Both the position numbers and the translations under genes were made by a program. The notes under the pieces were generated by a model. That model was not told where the DNA came from. It saw only the letters and a list, made by a program, of their open reading frames with translations, and made no database searches. Below, in pieces: positions 15,596-27,662 of a DNA stretch of 38,595 bases (within the stretch, counting starts at the first letter, position 1; the number at the start of each line of letters is the position of its first letter). The DNA comes from Bacteroidales bacterium (GTDB lineage: Bacteria > Bacteroidota > Bacteroidia > Bacteroidales > P3): positions 1-38,595 of the forward strand of contig JAEEMK010000060.1 of the NCBI GenBank assembly GCA_016283175.1. Direction: 5' to 3'.

Positions 15596-16897
15596 ATGCA
15601 AAAAGGTATTTGGATATATTTCATATTTCTTGGAGTGCTGATATTCTGCGCTCACCTTTTCTCGGCCATCTTCAGCCGGCGAAGGGTACCTGATGTCCTT
15701 TTCCTTGTTGCTATTGGTATTGTGCTTGGTCCTGTGCTTCACTGGCTTACACCCGATGTGCTTGGCGGTTTCGGTGCACTGTTTGCATCTGTGACACTGG
15801 TGTTTATACTTGTCGACAGCGGAATTGATATGCACATCGACGACCTTCGACGCTATTGGGTTGGCGTTGTGCAGGTTATGTTCTACTCGTTTATCCTTTC
15901 GATGATTGCTGCCGCCGTAGTGTCGCATTTTCTGGCGGGTATAGATTGGATGTCGTCGCTCCTGCTGGGCAGTATGGTTGCCGGCACAGGGGCATCTATA
16001 GTAATACCTATGGTGCGACAAATGAAAGTAAGCGACAAGACTCGCACGGTGCTGACCCTCGAATCGGCACTCTCCGCAGTGCTATGTATCGTTGTAGCTT
16101 TGGCCATTATGGAAGGCTTCAAAATGGGGCAGATACGTGTGGAACGCATTATGGGCAACCTTTTTGCGTCTTTTTTTATGGCTTTGCTACTTGGCATTGT
16201 CGGCGGTATGGTGTGGTCGGGATTGTTGCAGCGTGTCCGCCGCAACCAGAATTCGATGTTTCTCACGCCTGCATTCGTCTTTGTACTGTATGGATTGACG
16301 GAAGCTTTGGGCTACAGCGGTTCTATCGCGGCACTTGCTTTTGGCATTGTGCTAGGCAACGCATCTTATTTCGAGTTTTCGCTTTTGCGGCGTTTCAGAA
16401 AAATGAGTCGTGGGAAGATGCAATCGCTCGAGATGAATGAAAAGGCGTTTTTCAAGGAGATAGTGTTTATCCTCAAAACATTCTTCTTTGTCTATATCGG
16501 CATCAGCATACCTTTCACCGACCCTGTCTCGTTGCTCTATGGCTTCATTGTTGCGTTGGTGTTGTTTGTGGTGCGCTTTGTGCTGATTGCCATTGTGGGT
16601 CGCGAGAATACCCGTATAGACCGTCAGATTGTGTCGATGATGATACCGAAAGGGCTTGCATCGGCAGTGCTGGCATCCATACCGCGTCAGCTCAACCTCG
16701 CTGCGGGAAAGGAAATTATACCTTATGCCGAACGTATTGAATGTATGGTTTATGCCATCATATTTTTCTCCATTGTCATCTGCTCGCTGCTGGTCTTGTT
16801 TTCGCGCAAAAAAATCATCGATACTGATTACAAGATTGAACGCATAGAAGAGGAACCGTCCGACAACGAAGAGTATATGATGCCAAAGGGAGAATGA
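15596..16897 (+). CDS. cation/proton antiporter (CPA superfamily)
   Basis: Inner-membrane Na+/H+ or K+/H+ exchanger, helping control cytoplasmic pH and ion content. The 433 residues form about 12 hydrophobic helices. Typical features are RRRVPDVLFLVAIGIVLGPVLHWL (helix 2, inverted-repeat start), LVFILVDSGIDMHIDDLRRYW with the acidic pair after helix 3, and MVAGTGASIVIPMV, the unwound helix of the CPA fold. The family's transport-site acidic residues are not securely assigned: the common ND/DD motif is not seen, with LTLESALSA in the equivalent region. No cytoplasmic TrkA-type domain; the tail is acidic (EEEPSDNEEYMMPKGE). It starts 49 bp after dnaX and ends 21 bp before dapF. Confidence 0.85.
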   Translation: MQKGIWIYFIFLGVLIFCAHLFSAIFSRRRVPDVLFLVAIGIVLGPVLHWLTPDVLGGFGALFASVTLVFILVDSGIDMHIDDLRRYWVGVVQVMFYSFILSMIAAAVVSHFLAGIDWMSSLLLGSMVAGTGASIVIPMVRQMKVSDKTRTVLTLESALSAVLCIVVALAIMEGFKMGQIRVERIMGNLFASFFMALLLGIVGGMVWSGLLQRVRRNQNSMFLTPAFVFVLYGLTEALGYSGSIAALAFGIVLGNASYFEFSLLRRFRKMSRGKMQSLEMNEKAFFKEIVFILKTFFFVYIGISIPFTDPVSLLYGFIVALVLFVVRFVLIAIVGRENTRIDRQIVSMMIPKGLASAVLASIPRQLNLAAGKEIIPYAERIECMVYAIIFFSIVICSLLVLFSRKKIIDTDYKIERIEEEPSDNEEYMMPKGE

Positions 16898-16918
16898 ACA
16901 CGTTTAAAAAAGCTTTTT

Positions 16919-20992
<4,074 letters not shown>

Positions 20993-21022
20993 TGTTTTTT
21001 TTATACTTCCAGACTGCATTTC

Positions 21023-21140
21023 CCCTGTCATATGTACAGTATTTGTACAGTATATGCACAGTATTTGTACGCTTCTAAAGCGTACATATACTGTGCATAT
21101 ACTGTACATATACTGTACAAATACTGTACATATGACAGGG
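21023..21140. repeat. palindromic 11-bp-unit element, copy B
   Basis: Core 21033-21130. The left arm has three units (TGTACAGTATT, TGTACAGTATA, TGCACAGTATT) plus TGTACGCTT; the centre is CTA; the right arm has AAGCGTACA plus four units (TATACTGTGCA, TATACTGTACA twice, AATACTGTACA). It is thus one unit longer on the right. Outer flanks CCCTGTCATA and TATGACAGGG pair perfectly. Base C at 21057 and G at 21095 change together relative to the T-A pair of the other copies. Confidence 0.92.
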
Positions 21141-21312
21141 AATGTATATCGAAAGAATTATTTTTTAACACAATGTAACATTATGGAAATTTCGTGCGAC
21201 ATTGTTTTTTGGGGAGTGATCCACTGCAGAATTTGTCGGTAAATGACCATAGTTTTTGGGAATCATTCAGTGTCATTCCTGTCTGTTGTCGGATTTTGTT
21301 TTCATTTTTTTG

Positions 21313-21320
21313 TATCTTTG
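21313..21320 (+). promoter_or_regulatory. Bacteroidota -7 promoter element for the LTA-synthase-like gene
   Basis: TATCTTTG matches TAnnTTTG, with a leader of about 36 bases to the ATG at 21364. A TTTTG lies at 21294-21298, closer than the usual -33 spacing. Confidence 0.7.
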
Positions 21321-21363
21321 TACTCTAAAAACTATCAATACTTGACCGCATAAATCGCTGAGG

Positions 21364-23196
21364 ATGAAACAACGACTGTTTTATTTGCTTAAACTCTTCG
21401 CCGCTCTTCTGGCATTATTTGCCCTGCAGAAGGTTGTTTTTATGATGGTGAATGCAGGCTATGCACATTGTGTGCCGTTTTGGACTTTGGGAGCGGTGAT
21501 ATGGCACGGTTTGCGTCTGGACTCGGTGACCGCGGCTTACATTCTGATTGTTCCCACTCTGTCAGTTGTGGTCAGTTCCTTTTTCTGTCATTATCCTCTG
21601 CGTAGGACCCTCAAGGCTTATTTCGTCGTTGTGGCTATTCTGATGGCTACTGTTTTTATTGCCGATGTTGTCCTCTACCATTTCTGGGGTGCCAAGATGG
21701 ACGCTGCGGATTTGATGTATGCCCGCAACCCCAAGGATATGCTTGCAAGCCTGAAACTTCTCACGATTATTGCCGTTCTGGTGGTGCTTGCTGCAACGGC
21801 TTTTGTATTCGGATGGATAATGATTCGCATCACTCCAGTGTATGTGAATGAGCTCAAAAACCGCTGGCATACCCTGCTGATGATACCTGTGGCAGCGTTG
21901 GTGTTCCTCGCGATGCGTGGCGGCACCAGCGAGTCGACTGCCAATCCGTCGTATGCCTACTTTTCTGATTATCATTTCTGTAACGATGCAGCACTGAATC
22001 CGCTGTTCAACTTGATGCATTCGATGTCGAAGTCGGAGGATCTGTACAACGAGTTTGCTGCGCTTCCATCCGACGAGGCTGCCGCTGTCGCGTCGCCGTT
22101 CTTTGCGTCGGATCCCACTGTCGGCGACACGCTCCTGCTGACGCAGCGTCCTGATATACTGCTTGTAGTGTGGGAAGGCGGCGGCTGGGATATGGTGATG
22201 AACGACAGTGTCGCCCCTAACCTGATGCGCTATTGTCGCGAGGGAGTGCTGTTCACAAACTGCTATGCCAACAATTTCCGAACGGACCGCGGCCTTGTGT
22301 CACTTTTGAGCGGCTGGATGGGGCTTCCGACGGTGTCGCTGATGAAGATGAACGCCAGGTGCCGCAGGCTGCCATCACTGGCAGAAACGCTGTCCAGAAA
22401 CGGCTATTCGACTCATTTCCACTATGGCGGCGACATCGATTTTACTAATATGCGAGGCTATCTGCTGGAAACGGGCTACAACACTGTCGACGGCAGCGAA
22501 AGTTTCCCGGCAGCTCGACGCAAAAGCAGCTGGGGTGCTCCTGATGCCTATCTCCTGGTGCCCAGTGTGGTTATGAGTGACAACGACAGGAGGTTTTTCT
22601 CCACAGTGCTGACGTTGAGCAGCCACGAGCCCTGGACTGTGCCGATGCAGCGCTTTGACGACGAAAGAAAGAATGCCTTTGCCTATACCGACTCTTGCCT
22701 CGGGGTGCTCCTCGACAGTTTGAAGCTGATGCCGCAATGGAACAATCTGCTTGTGATTGTTGTCCCCGACCACGGTGTGCCGCTGTCGTCGGCGCAGTCG
22801 ACAAGCGATCCGGCGGTGGCACATATTCCTATGTTATGGACCGGCGGCGCTGTCCGCAAGTGTGGCCAGGTGGACGTGATGATGATGCAGAGTGATCTTG
22901 CGGCCACATTGCTGGCGCAGCTGGGAATAGACAACGGAGAACGAAAAACTGATAACGGTGAGCGTGGCGACTTTATTTTTAGTCGCAATGTTTTGTCACA
23001 GCATTTTGCAGGAAATCAATATTTTGCACTGCATTGCTTCAAGAATGGCTGCAACTATATCGACAGCACTGGCTCCACACGTTTCAACTGCGGGGACCGC
23101 ACGGCAACGGCTGTGGAGGGCAATCCACCCGAAGACCACGAGTATTTGATCAAAGCTTTGCTGCAATACATATATCAAAAGACGGCTAAACTTTAA
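21364..23196 (+). CDS. LTA-synthase-family membrane phosphotransferase (alkaline phosphatase superfamily)
   Basis: Membrane enzyme with a periplasmic sulfatase-like domain that would transfer a phosphoglycerol, phosphoethanolamine or similar group to a glycan or lipid; Bacteroidota make no lipoteichoic acid, so the acceptor is something else. Of 610 residues, about 1-190 form five membrane helices and about 265-600 the catalytic domain. The domain shows DILLVVWEGGGWD (metal ligand Glu271), NNFRTDRGLVSLLSG with the nucleophile Thr307, HFHYGGDIDFTNMRGYL, and VVPDHGVP with metal-binding Asp and His. A 12-residue insert (DNGERKTDNGER) sits before FIFSRNVLS. It has its own promoter and is followed 62 bp later by the nitroreductase gene. 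Confidence 0.88.
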   Translation: MKQRLFYLLKLFAALLALFALQKVVFMMVNAGYAHCVPFWTLGAVIWHGLRLDSVTAAYILIVPTLSVVVSSFFCHYPLRRTLKAYFVVVAILMATVFIADVVLYHFWGAKMDAADLMYARNPKDMLASLKLLTIIAVLVVLAATAFVFGWIMIRITPVYVNELKNRWHTLLMIPVAALVFLAMRGGTSESTANPSYAYFSDYHFCNDAALNPLFNLMHSMSKSEDLYNEFAALPSDEAAAVASPFFASDPTVGDTLLLTQRPDILLVVWEGGGWDMVMNDSVAPNLMRYCREGVLFTNCYANNFRTDRGLVSLLSGWMGLPTVSLMKMNARCRRLPSLAETLSRNGYSTHFHYGGDIDFTNMRGYLLETGYNTVDGSESFPAARRKSSWGAPDAYLLVPSVVMSDNDRRFFSTVLTLSSHEPWTVPMQRFDDERKNAFAYTDSCLGVLLDSLKLMPQWNNLLVIVVPDHGVPLSSAQSTSDPAVAHIPMLWTGGAVRKCGQVDVMMMQSDLAATLLAQLGIDNGERKTDNGERGDFIFSRNVLSQHFAGNQYFALHCFKNGCNYIDSTGSTRFNCGDRTATAVEGNPPEDHEYLIKALLQYIYQKTAKL

Positions 23197-23258
23197 ACAG
23201 AGAACTGAGAACGTATAGCTGCAATAAAAGAGATGTTAACCCTTTAAATCATAAAAAG

Positions 23259-23915
23259 ATGACAAAAAGATTTTTCCAACTGTCAGTTGTTTTTGCGGGG
23301 ATGGCCTTGCTGGCGGCTTCCTGCTGCAATAAAAACGAGGTCGCCACTACGTCCGAAAACAACGGCGAGGCTGCAATCAACACTATAATGCAGCGCAAAA
23401 GTGTGCGCTCTTACACGAACGACACCATTGCCAGCGAGGTGATGGAGAAGTTGCTGCGCTCCGCTGTCGCTGCCCCATCTGGTATGGATGTCCGACCGTG
23501 GCACATTGTCGTTATGACCGACAAGAGCAAATACGATGAGATTTTTGCCGGCAACTTCAATATGGACAAGTTCAAACAGGCAGCCGCTGTTGTGATCTTC
23601 TGCGCCGACACCACGGTGACTCGTGCGCCACGGGAGAATCCCAACGCTCCTGCTGTCACGCAGCCAAACCAGATATGGCGTGACGATATGGGCGCCTGCA
23701 CTGAAAATTTCCTCCTGGCTGTAGAGGCTTGCGGACTGGGTGCTGTGTGGACTGCCTGCTATCCCTTCCACGACCGTATGGATCCTGTGGCAGAATATCT
23801 AAAACTACCCGGCAACATTGTGCCTTACAGCATAGTGCCTGTGGGCTATCCTGCTGGTGAGGAAGAGCCCAAAGACAAATGGGATGCGGACAGGATACAC
23901 TACAATCAATGGTAG
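23259..23915 (+). CDS. nitroreductase family flavoprotein with a lipoprotein signal
   Basis: FMN-dependent NAD(P)H oxidoreductase fold; the substrate is unknown. The 218 residues begin MTKRFFQLSVVFAGMALLAASC, a lipoprotein signal with the cysteine at residue 22, and then a short acidic linker. The nitroreductase domain (about 40-218) shows IMQRKSVRSYTND (FMN phosphate contacts), SAVAAPSGMDVRPWHIVVM, DMGACTENFLLAVEACGLGAVW and the C-terminal VPVGYPAGEEEPKDKW. Homologues with and without a signal occur in Bacteroidota; export of an FMN enzyme needs a flavin and an electron donor outside, so its role is unclear. Its stop codon overlaps the end of the convergent PPDK-like gene by ten bases. Confidence 0.9.
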   Translation: MTKRFFQLSVVFAGMALLAASCCNKNEVATTSENNGEAAINTIMQRKSVRSYTNDTIASEVMEKLLRSAVAAPSGMDVRPWHIVVMTDKSKYDEIFAGNFNMDKFKQAAAVVIFCADTTVTRAPRENPNAPAVTQPNQIWRDDMGACTENFLLAVEACGLGAVWTACYPFHDRMDPVAEYLKLPGNIVPYSIVPVGYPAGEEEPKDKWDADRIHYNQW

Positions 23916-26599
23916 TCCATTGAAACATTTCGCTTCTCCTCAACTTCGGCGGCAATCCACGGTTTCGAGAGGTCGAAGATTTGGTTGATAGGCCGGTTCA
24001 GTTTTTCGAGGAGAAGGTGTGTGTTGTCTTGATGTTCGATGGTTTCCAGTTCGTTGGCGACGTTGTTCCAGTCGTGGGTTGAATCAATGAGAGGCACGAA
24101 GGTGTAGAGGTCGAAGTTGTCGATGAAGGTGTTGTCTATGCCTTCCGTTTCAATCTTTGAATGAGCCCGAGCGAGTTTTATTTCGCCAACCTCCTCGAGG
24201 ACGTGGAGATATTTCTCGTAGAGTACATATTCGTTGAGCAGGAAAGCAACAATGCGGTCGCTCAAAGTGTTCCATATGGAAGTGGGCAGTGGGTTGGCCA
24301 CAAAGCGGCCGAGCATAAAAGAACCAGCCTTGAGACCAGTGAGTTTCAGTCTGATGCATCGTTCGGAGGCTTTTTGGAAGAAATCGACTTTATGTTTGCT
24401 GTCCAGTAGGTTGAACACTCGCGACTGGTCGAGATGGTCGCCCATTCTACTTTGCAGCACTTGCTGAACATACAGGTCGGCATTGTCGCAGTACCAATTG
24501 TTTACGATGTCACGAGCAATATGGGTTTTGCCCTGGAGGTCGCAGCGTATGAGGCGGGCGAGTTTGTTGACATCGGTGATAAAGGCAGCTTTGTCGGAGG
24601 TGACGATGAGCTGGTAGCGCTGGTATGCGTACTTCATCTCGTTGAAGAACTCCACTTCCTGGGGGTCGAGTTTGACGTTCTCACCATTAAGGAACTTTGT
24701 GAAGCGGGCAGGCTTGAAATCGGCAACCCCCTTGAAAATGGTCTGCTGTCTGCTGGAGATTGTTATTTTGTCCATTTCGTTGATGACCATACCGTTCTCG
24801 TTGACAAGTTTGTCGCCGATTTTTTGTATGCCGTAACTGTGGAGGTCCATCAGAGCAGGGATGCCATATCCCCGGCAGGCAGTGACGACGTGGATGGCCG
24901 CCGGAGTCATACTGAGAATGGCGTCGAGTTCACCAAGCGTTATAGTGTCTTCGGGTACGAAGCGTTCCTGACAAAGGCAAACAGGAGTGCCGTTGCGTTT
25001 GAGTTCCTGTGCTTTGGAAGCCGAAAAGCAAAGAGTAGCTGTTATAGCGGTTCGGGGAAGGACGCTGAGTCCCTTGCCGAAGAAGTCGAGGCGCGAGATG
25101 GAGCGGTCGTCGATAGAGTTGCTTACAATTTGGCGCAGATGATAGGGCTTAATGAGCGACATAACATCGTGCTGGCTGATGGCACCGTGGTCGAGAAGGT
25201 CAATGGCGGATATGAGTGCTGCTCGTCCAGTCATTTCAGAGAGGTTGAGCTGCAGGACGGCAAAAAGACTGATTTTTCGAGGTCTTGTTTCGACGGCGAA
25301 CTCGATGGTGACAGGTGATTTGTGCTGTTGTTCGAGCGATTCGAGCAATGGGTCGAAATGGAAAACGGCAGGGTATTCGGCCTTTATTTCTTTTCGGTCG
25401 GAATATTGAATGTCGACAGAATTGACGTCGCCAGTCATTATCTCTTCGCCGAAGATGTTGCGATAGCATTCTATCTGACGTCCCTTGCCAGTACGGCTGT
25501 GGTGACTGTAGAGCACCCCGGGATAGGACTCCTCGTTGCCGATGGTCCATACCATACGCTGCAAAATGAAAGAAGGGTAGGCCTGCTTACCTTGCATAAA
25601 GGTGAGGATAAGATCTTGGTTGAGAGTGTAAAAGCTGCGGACGTAGTTGACAAGACAAAGAGCCTGGTAGTGGGAGTCGTTAAGCAGTCGCTGTCCGTCG
25701 TGTCGAGCGGCGACAATGGCTTTTTCCATATTGTTTATACGCTGGCATTGTTCGTCGGGCGAGAGTTCAATGTCATTGCGATCATATTTGCGTTCTATGG
25801 AAAGCATTTCACACAGTGAATGGAGAGTGCTGAGATAGACGCGGTTTGCTGTTCCAACACGACGGTTACCCAATGCTTTGTAAGCATCTCGAGTAACACC
25901 GACATTCAGCAGAGTAGGCATCAGACCGGGAATGTATTGCGGCATAGCGCAACGAATGGCAAAGACAAGGGGACTATGGTCGCTGCCGAGTTTATAACTT
26001 GTCATCACTTCAAGGTTGTGAATGGCCTTTTCGAGAAGATCTTCGATCCTGTCGTCCTGAGGGAACGCTTTAGCCGTGATGATGCAGAAATCAGGCACAG
26101 GATAGCAGTCGCGCGTCAACTGAAGAAGCATACGACCTTTGTAGCTGATTTCTTCGTCAGAGAAATCACCATCGACAAGCGTCGTTACAAGCTCATCGGA
26201 ATTGTAGAGTGGGTTTTGCTGCACATATTCAATGCATTGCTGTCTAAAATCTTCGCGGATACGTTCGAGCTCTTCAATTTTCTGCACCTTATAGTCTGGA
26301 CTTTTATGCTCTTCGCACATAGCAGGCCCAAAATGTTCGAGAAGGAGCATTTCGAGAAACTGTCTCTGTTTTTCGCCACGTTGTCGCATAAGGTAGTACA
26401 TATCGTACCATCGTGGAGGAAATTCGTGACGGGCATTGTCGCCCTTTAGGGTGTATATTACTGTTCCTGGCTTGTTGCCTTTAAGGGTGTTATCCTTGTC
26501 GTCGATATTGCGGTTGAAAATGTCACGTCCATAGTCGGCGTATTTTTTCACCATAAAAAAGTTAGGATAGCTTGCACGGATAAGAAAGTCGTTGATCAT
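23906..26599 (-). CDS. divergent pyruvate, phosphate dikinase-like protein lacking a recognisable PEP barrel
   Basis: Large cytoplasmic protein (897 residues) related to PEP-utilising enzymes. A unique charged N-terminus (about 1-140) precedes a PPDK-like ATP-grasp region: GRMLLQLTRDCYPVPDFCIIT matches the PPDK motif ending PVPPGF, FAIRCAMPQYIPGLMPTLLNVG matches its RSGA-type segment, and YPGVLYSHHSRTGKGRQIECY-type residues match its ATP-binding TRNPSTG strand but with the Arg-Asn-Pro replaced. The phosphohistidine domain (about 515-600) has GLSVLPRTAITATLCF and the catalytic-type His570 (AAIHVVTACRGYGIPAL, same spacing to RG as in PPDK). The last 280 residues are mainly helical and do not show the TIM-barrel motifs. 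Catalysis is uncertain; it may transfer phosphate to another partner. It is last in a minus-strand trio. Confidence 0.75.
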   Translation of the reverse strand: MINDFLIRASYPNFFMVKKYADYGRDIFNRNIDDKDNTLKGNKPGTVIYTLKGDNARHEFPPRWYDMYYLMRQRGEKQRQFLEMLLLEHFGPAMCEEHKSPDYKVQKIEELERIREDFRQQCIEYVQQNPLYNSDELVTTLVDGDFSDEEISYKGRMLLQLTRDCYPVPDFCIITAKAFPQDDRIEDLLEKAIHNLEVMTSYKLGSDHSPLVFAIRCAMPQYIPGLMPTLLNVGVTRDAYKALGNRRVGTANRVYLSTLHSLCEMLSIERKYDRNDIELSPDEQCQRINNMEKAIVAARHDGQRLLNDSHYQALCLVNYVRSFYTLNQDLILTFMQGKQAYPSFILQRMVWTIGNEESYPGVLYSHHSRTGKGRQIECYRNIFGEEIMTGDVNSVDIQYSDRKEIKAEYPAVFHFDPLLESLEQQHKSPVTIEFAVETRPRKISLFAVLQLNLSEMTGRAALISAIDLLDHGAISQHDVMSLIKPYHLRQIVSNSIDDRSISRLDFFGKGLSVLPRTAITATLCFSASKAQELKRNGTPVCLCQERFVPEDTITLGELDAILSMTPAAIHVVTACRGYGIPALMDLHSYGIQKIGDKLVNENGMVINEMDKITISSRQQTIFKGVADFKPARFTKFLNGENVKLDPQEVEFFNEMKYAYQRYQLIVTSDKAAFITDVNKLARLIRCDLQGKTHIARDIVNNWYCDNADLYVQQVLQSRMGDHLDQSRVFNLLDSKHKVDFFQKASERCIRLKLTGLKAGSFMLGRFVANPLPTSIWNTLSDRIVAFLLNEYVLYEKYLHVLEEVGEIKLARAHSKIETEGIDNTFIDNFDLYTFVPLIDSTHDWNNVANELETIEHQDNTHLLLEKLNRPINQIFDLSKPWIAAEVEEKRNVSMDYH

Positions 26600-26627
26600 T
26601 AGTGGCTTGATAGTTGAAGTTTAAAGA

Positions 26628-27662
26628 TTATGGATTTATTTTAATGATAAGATTAGCAGCACTGTCTATGATATTGTCGTGATGAATGGCTGTTGCAGCA
26701 GGGTCAAGATGAACGATATGGTCGGGAGGAACACCGTTTTCGTAGTTGACACCGTCGGTGGCAATGGTGCGTGTAACACCAAAACGATAGTACCAACCGT
26801 TTGGCAATGCTCCGCCCGCCGGTATTGCCAGTCCTCCGGCAGTGGTGTCGCCCATAACGATGACATTGTCGTACTGCTTGAGGCACAGTGCAAAACTGGA
26901 TGCCGCGCTGTAGCAGCCTCGGTCGGTAAGGAGGATGAATGGCTTGTCGAATGTTTCGTTGTCTTCATTGTCAGGGGCAAAAACAGCATTGAGTTCACCA
27001 AAGGCACTGTGTGCTTTGCCATTCTTTATTTGGGTATAGTATAGTAGCTGTCCGTGTGAAGGAAGCATCTGCATAATATTCCATTCGTTCTGTATTGCTC
27101 CACCGCCGTTCTGACGAATGTCGAACACAATACCTTTAACATTAGGGAATCGTCCGAGTGCAGTCGTAAAAGCTTGCCTCGAAGCACTGTTGCTGAAAGA
27201 ACTATAACGGATGTAGAGTACTTCGCCATCAGCAATGCTGTTGTATGCAAAGCCTCCTGTGGTGTGGTGGTTGGCACGCAAATAGGTGAGGGCTACTGTG
27301 TTGGCATCGAAGTTTCCTTTTCCATAGCGTTGCAGGAAAATTGCTTCACTGCTTGAGACGTCGTTGTTACCCCAGAGGTCAACGTGACCGTCATTGAGGG
27401 TGTTAAGCATTTTGCCTAAAACGGAGAAAAGGCTGTCATTGCTCATATCGTCGAACACCTGAGGGCGCAAACTGTCATAGACAGCCTGCCAATCAACATC
27501 TTTGACATCAAAAAGAGAGTATCGTTCGTCGACCTGCCTCCACAAGTAGTCAAAAGTGGCCGTAGGCGAGGATTCAGCGTCGTCGGGCATAAATATTTTT
27601 TCGCAGCAGACTAACGGCAGCGAAAGAAAACATAATATCAGAGTTCTATATATTTTGACCAT
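26628..27662 (-). CDS. S41 family (C-terminal processing) peptidase lipoprotein
   Basis: Serine peptidase of the CtpA/tricorn-like type, probably periplasmic, 344 residues. It starts MVKIYRTLILCFLSLPLVCC, a lipoprotein-type signal (cysteine at 19 or 20). The N-terminal helical cap contains FDYLWRQVDERYSLFDVKDVDW, and MLNTLNDGHVDLWG is the family LxDGHV motif. The core has VKGIVFDIRQNGGG, then PFILLTDRGCYSAASSFAL, with the nucleophile serine in the YSAASSF segment, and GDTTAGG. There is no clear PDZ domain between cap and core, so it belongs to the short Bacteroidota subgroup. Its start overlaps the end of the upstream gene by 25 bases, and the PPDK-like gene follows 28 bases later: one operon. 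Confidence 0.9.
   Translation of the reverse strand: MVKIYRTLILCFLSLPLVCCEKIFMPDDAESSPTATFDYLWRQVDERYSLFDVKDVDWQAVYDSLRPQVFDDMSNDSLFSVLGKMLNTLNDGHVDLWGNNDVSSSEAIFLQRYGKGNFDANTVALTYLRANHHTTGGFAYNSIADGEVLYIRYSSFSNSASRQAFTTALGRFPNVKGIVFDIRQNGGGAIQNEWNIMQMLPSHGQLLYYTQIKNGKAHSAFGELNAVFAPDNEDNETFDKPFILLTDRGCYSAASSFALCLKQYDNVIVMGDTTAGGLAIPAGGALPNGWYYRFGVTRTIATDGVNYENGVPPDHIVHLDPAATAIHHDNIIDSAANLIIKINP

Larger units (their letters stand above)
20993..21363. other. intergenic gap holding repeat copy B and a promoter
   Basis: 371 bases between two plus-strand genes. It contains the palindromic element (21023-21140), a conserved tail (GAATGTATATCGAAA) just after it, and the -7 element of the next gene at 21313-21320. 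No simple hairpin-plus-T-run terminator was found apart from what the palindrome itself could provide. Confidence 0.7.

Noticed and set aside
21054-21242. Small ORFs running through the palindromic elements (also 36956-37258 and 20495-21109)
   Set aside because: Their Tyr/Cys/Ile/Val repeats (for example YIYCT) are simply the 11-bp units translated.
24434-25819. Plus-strand frames of 294 and 165 codons
   Set aside because: Antisense shadows of the PPDK-like gene, low-complexity Val/Asp-rich translations.
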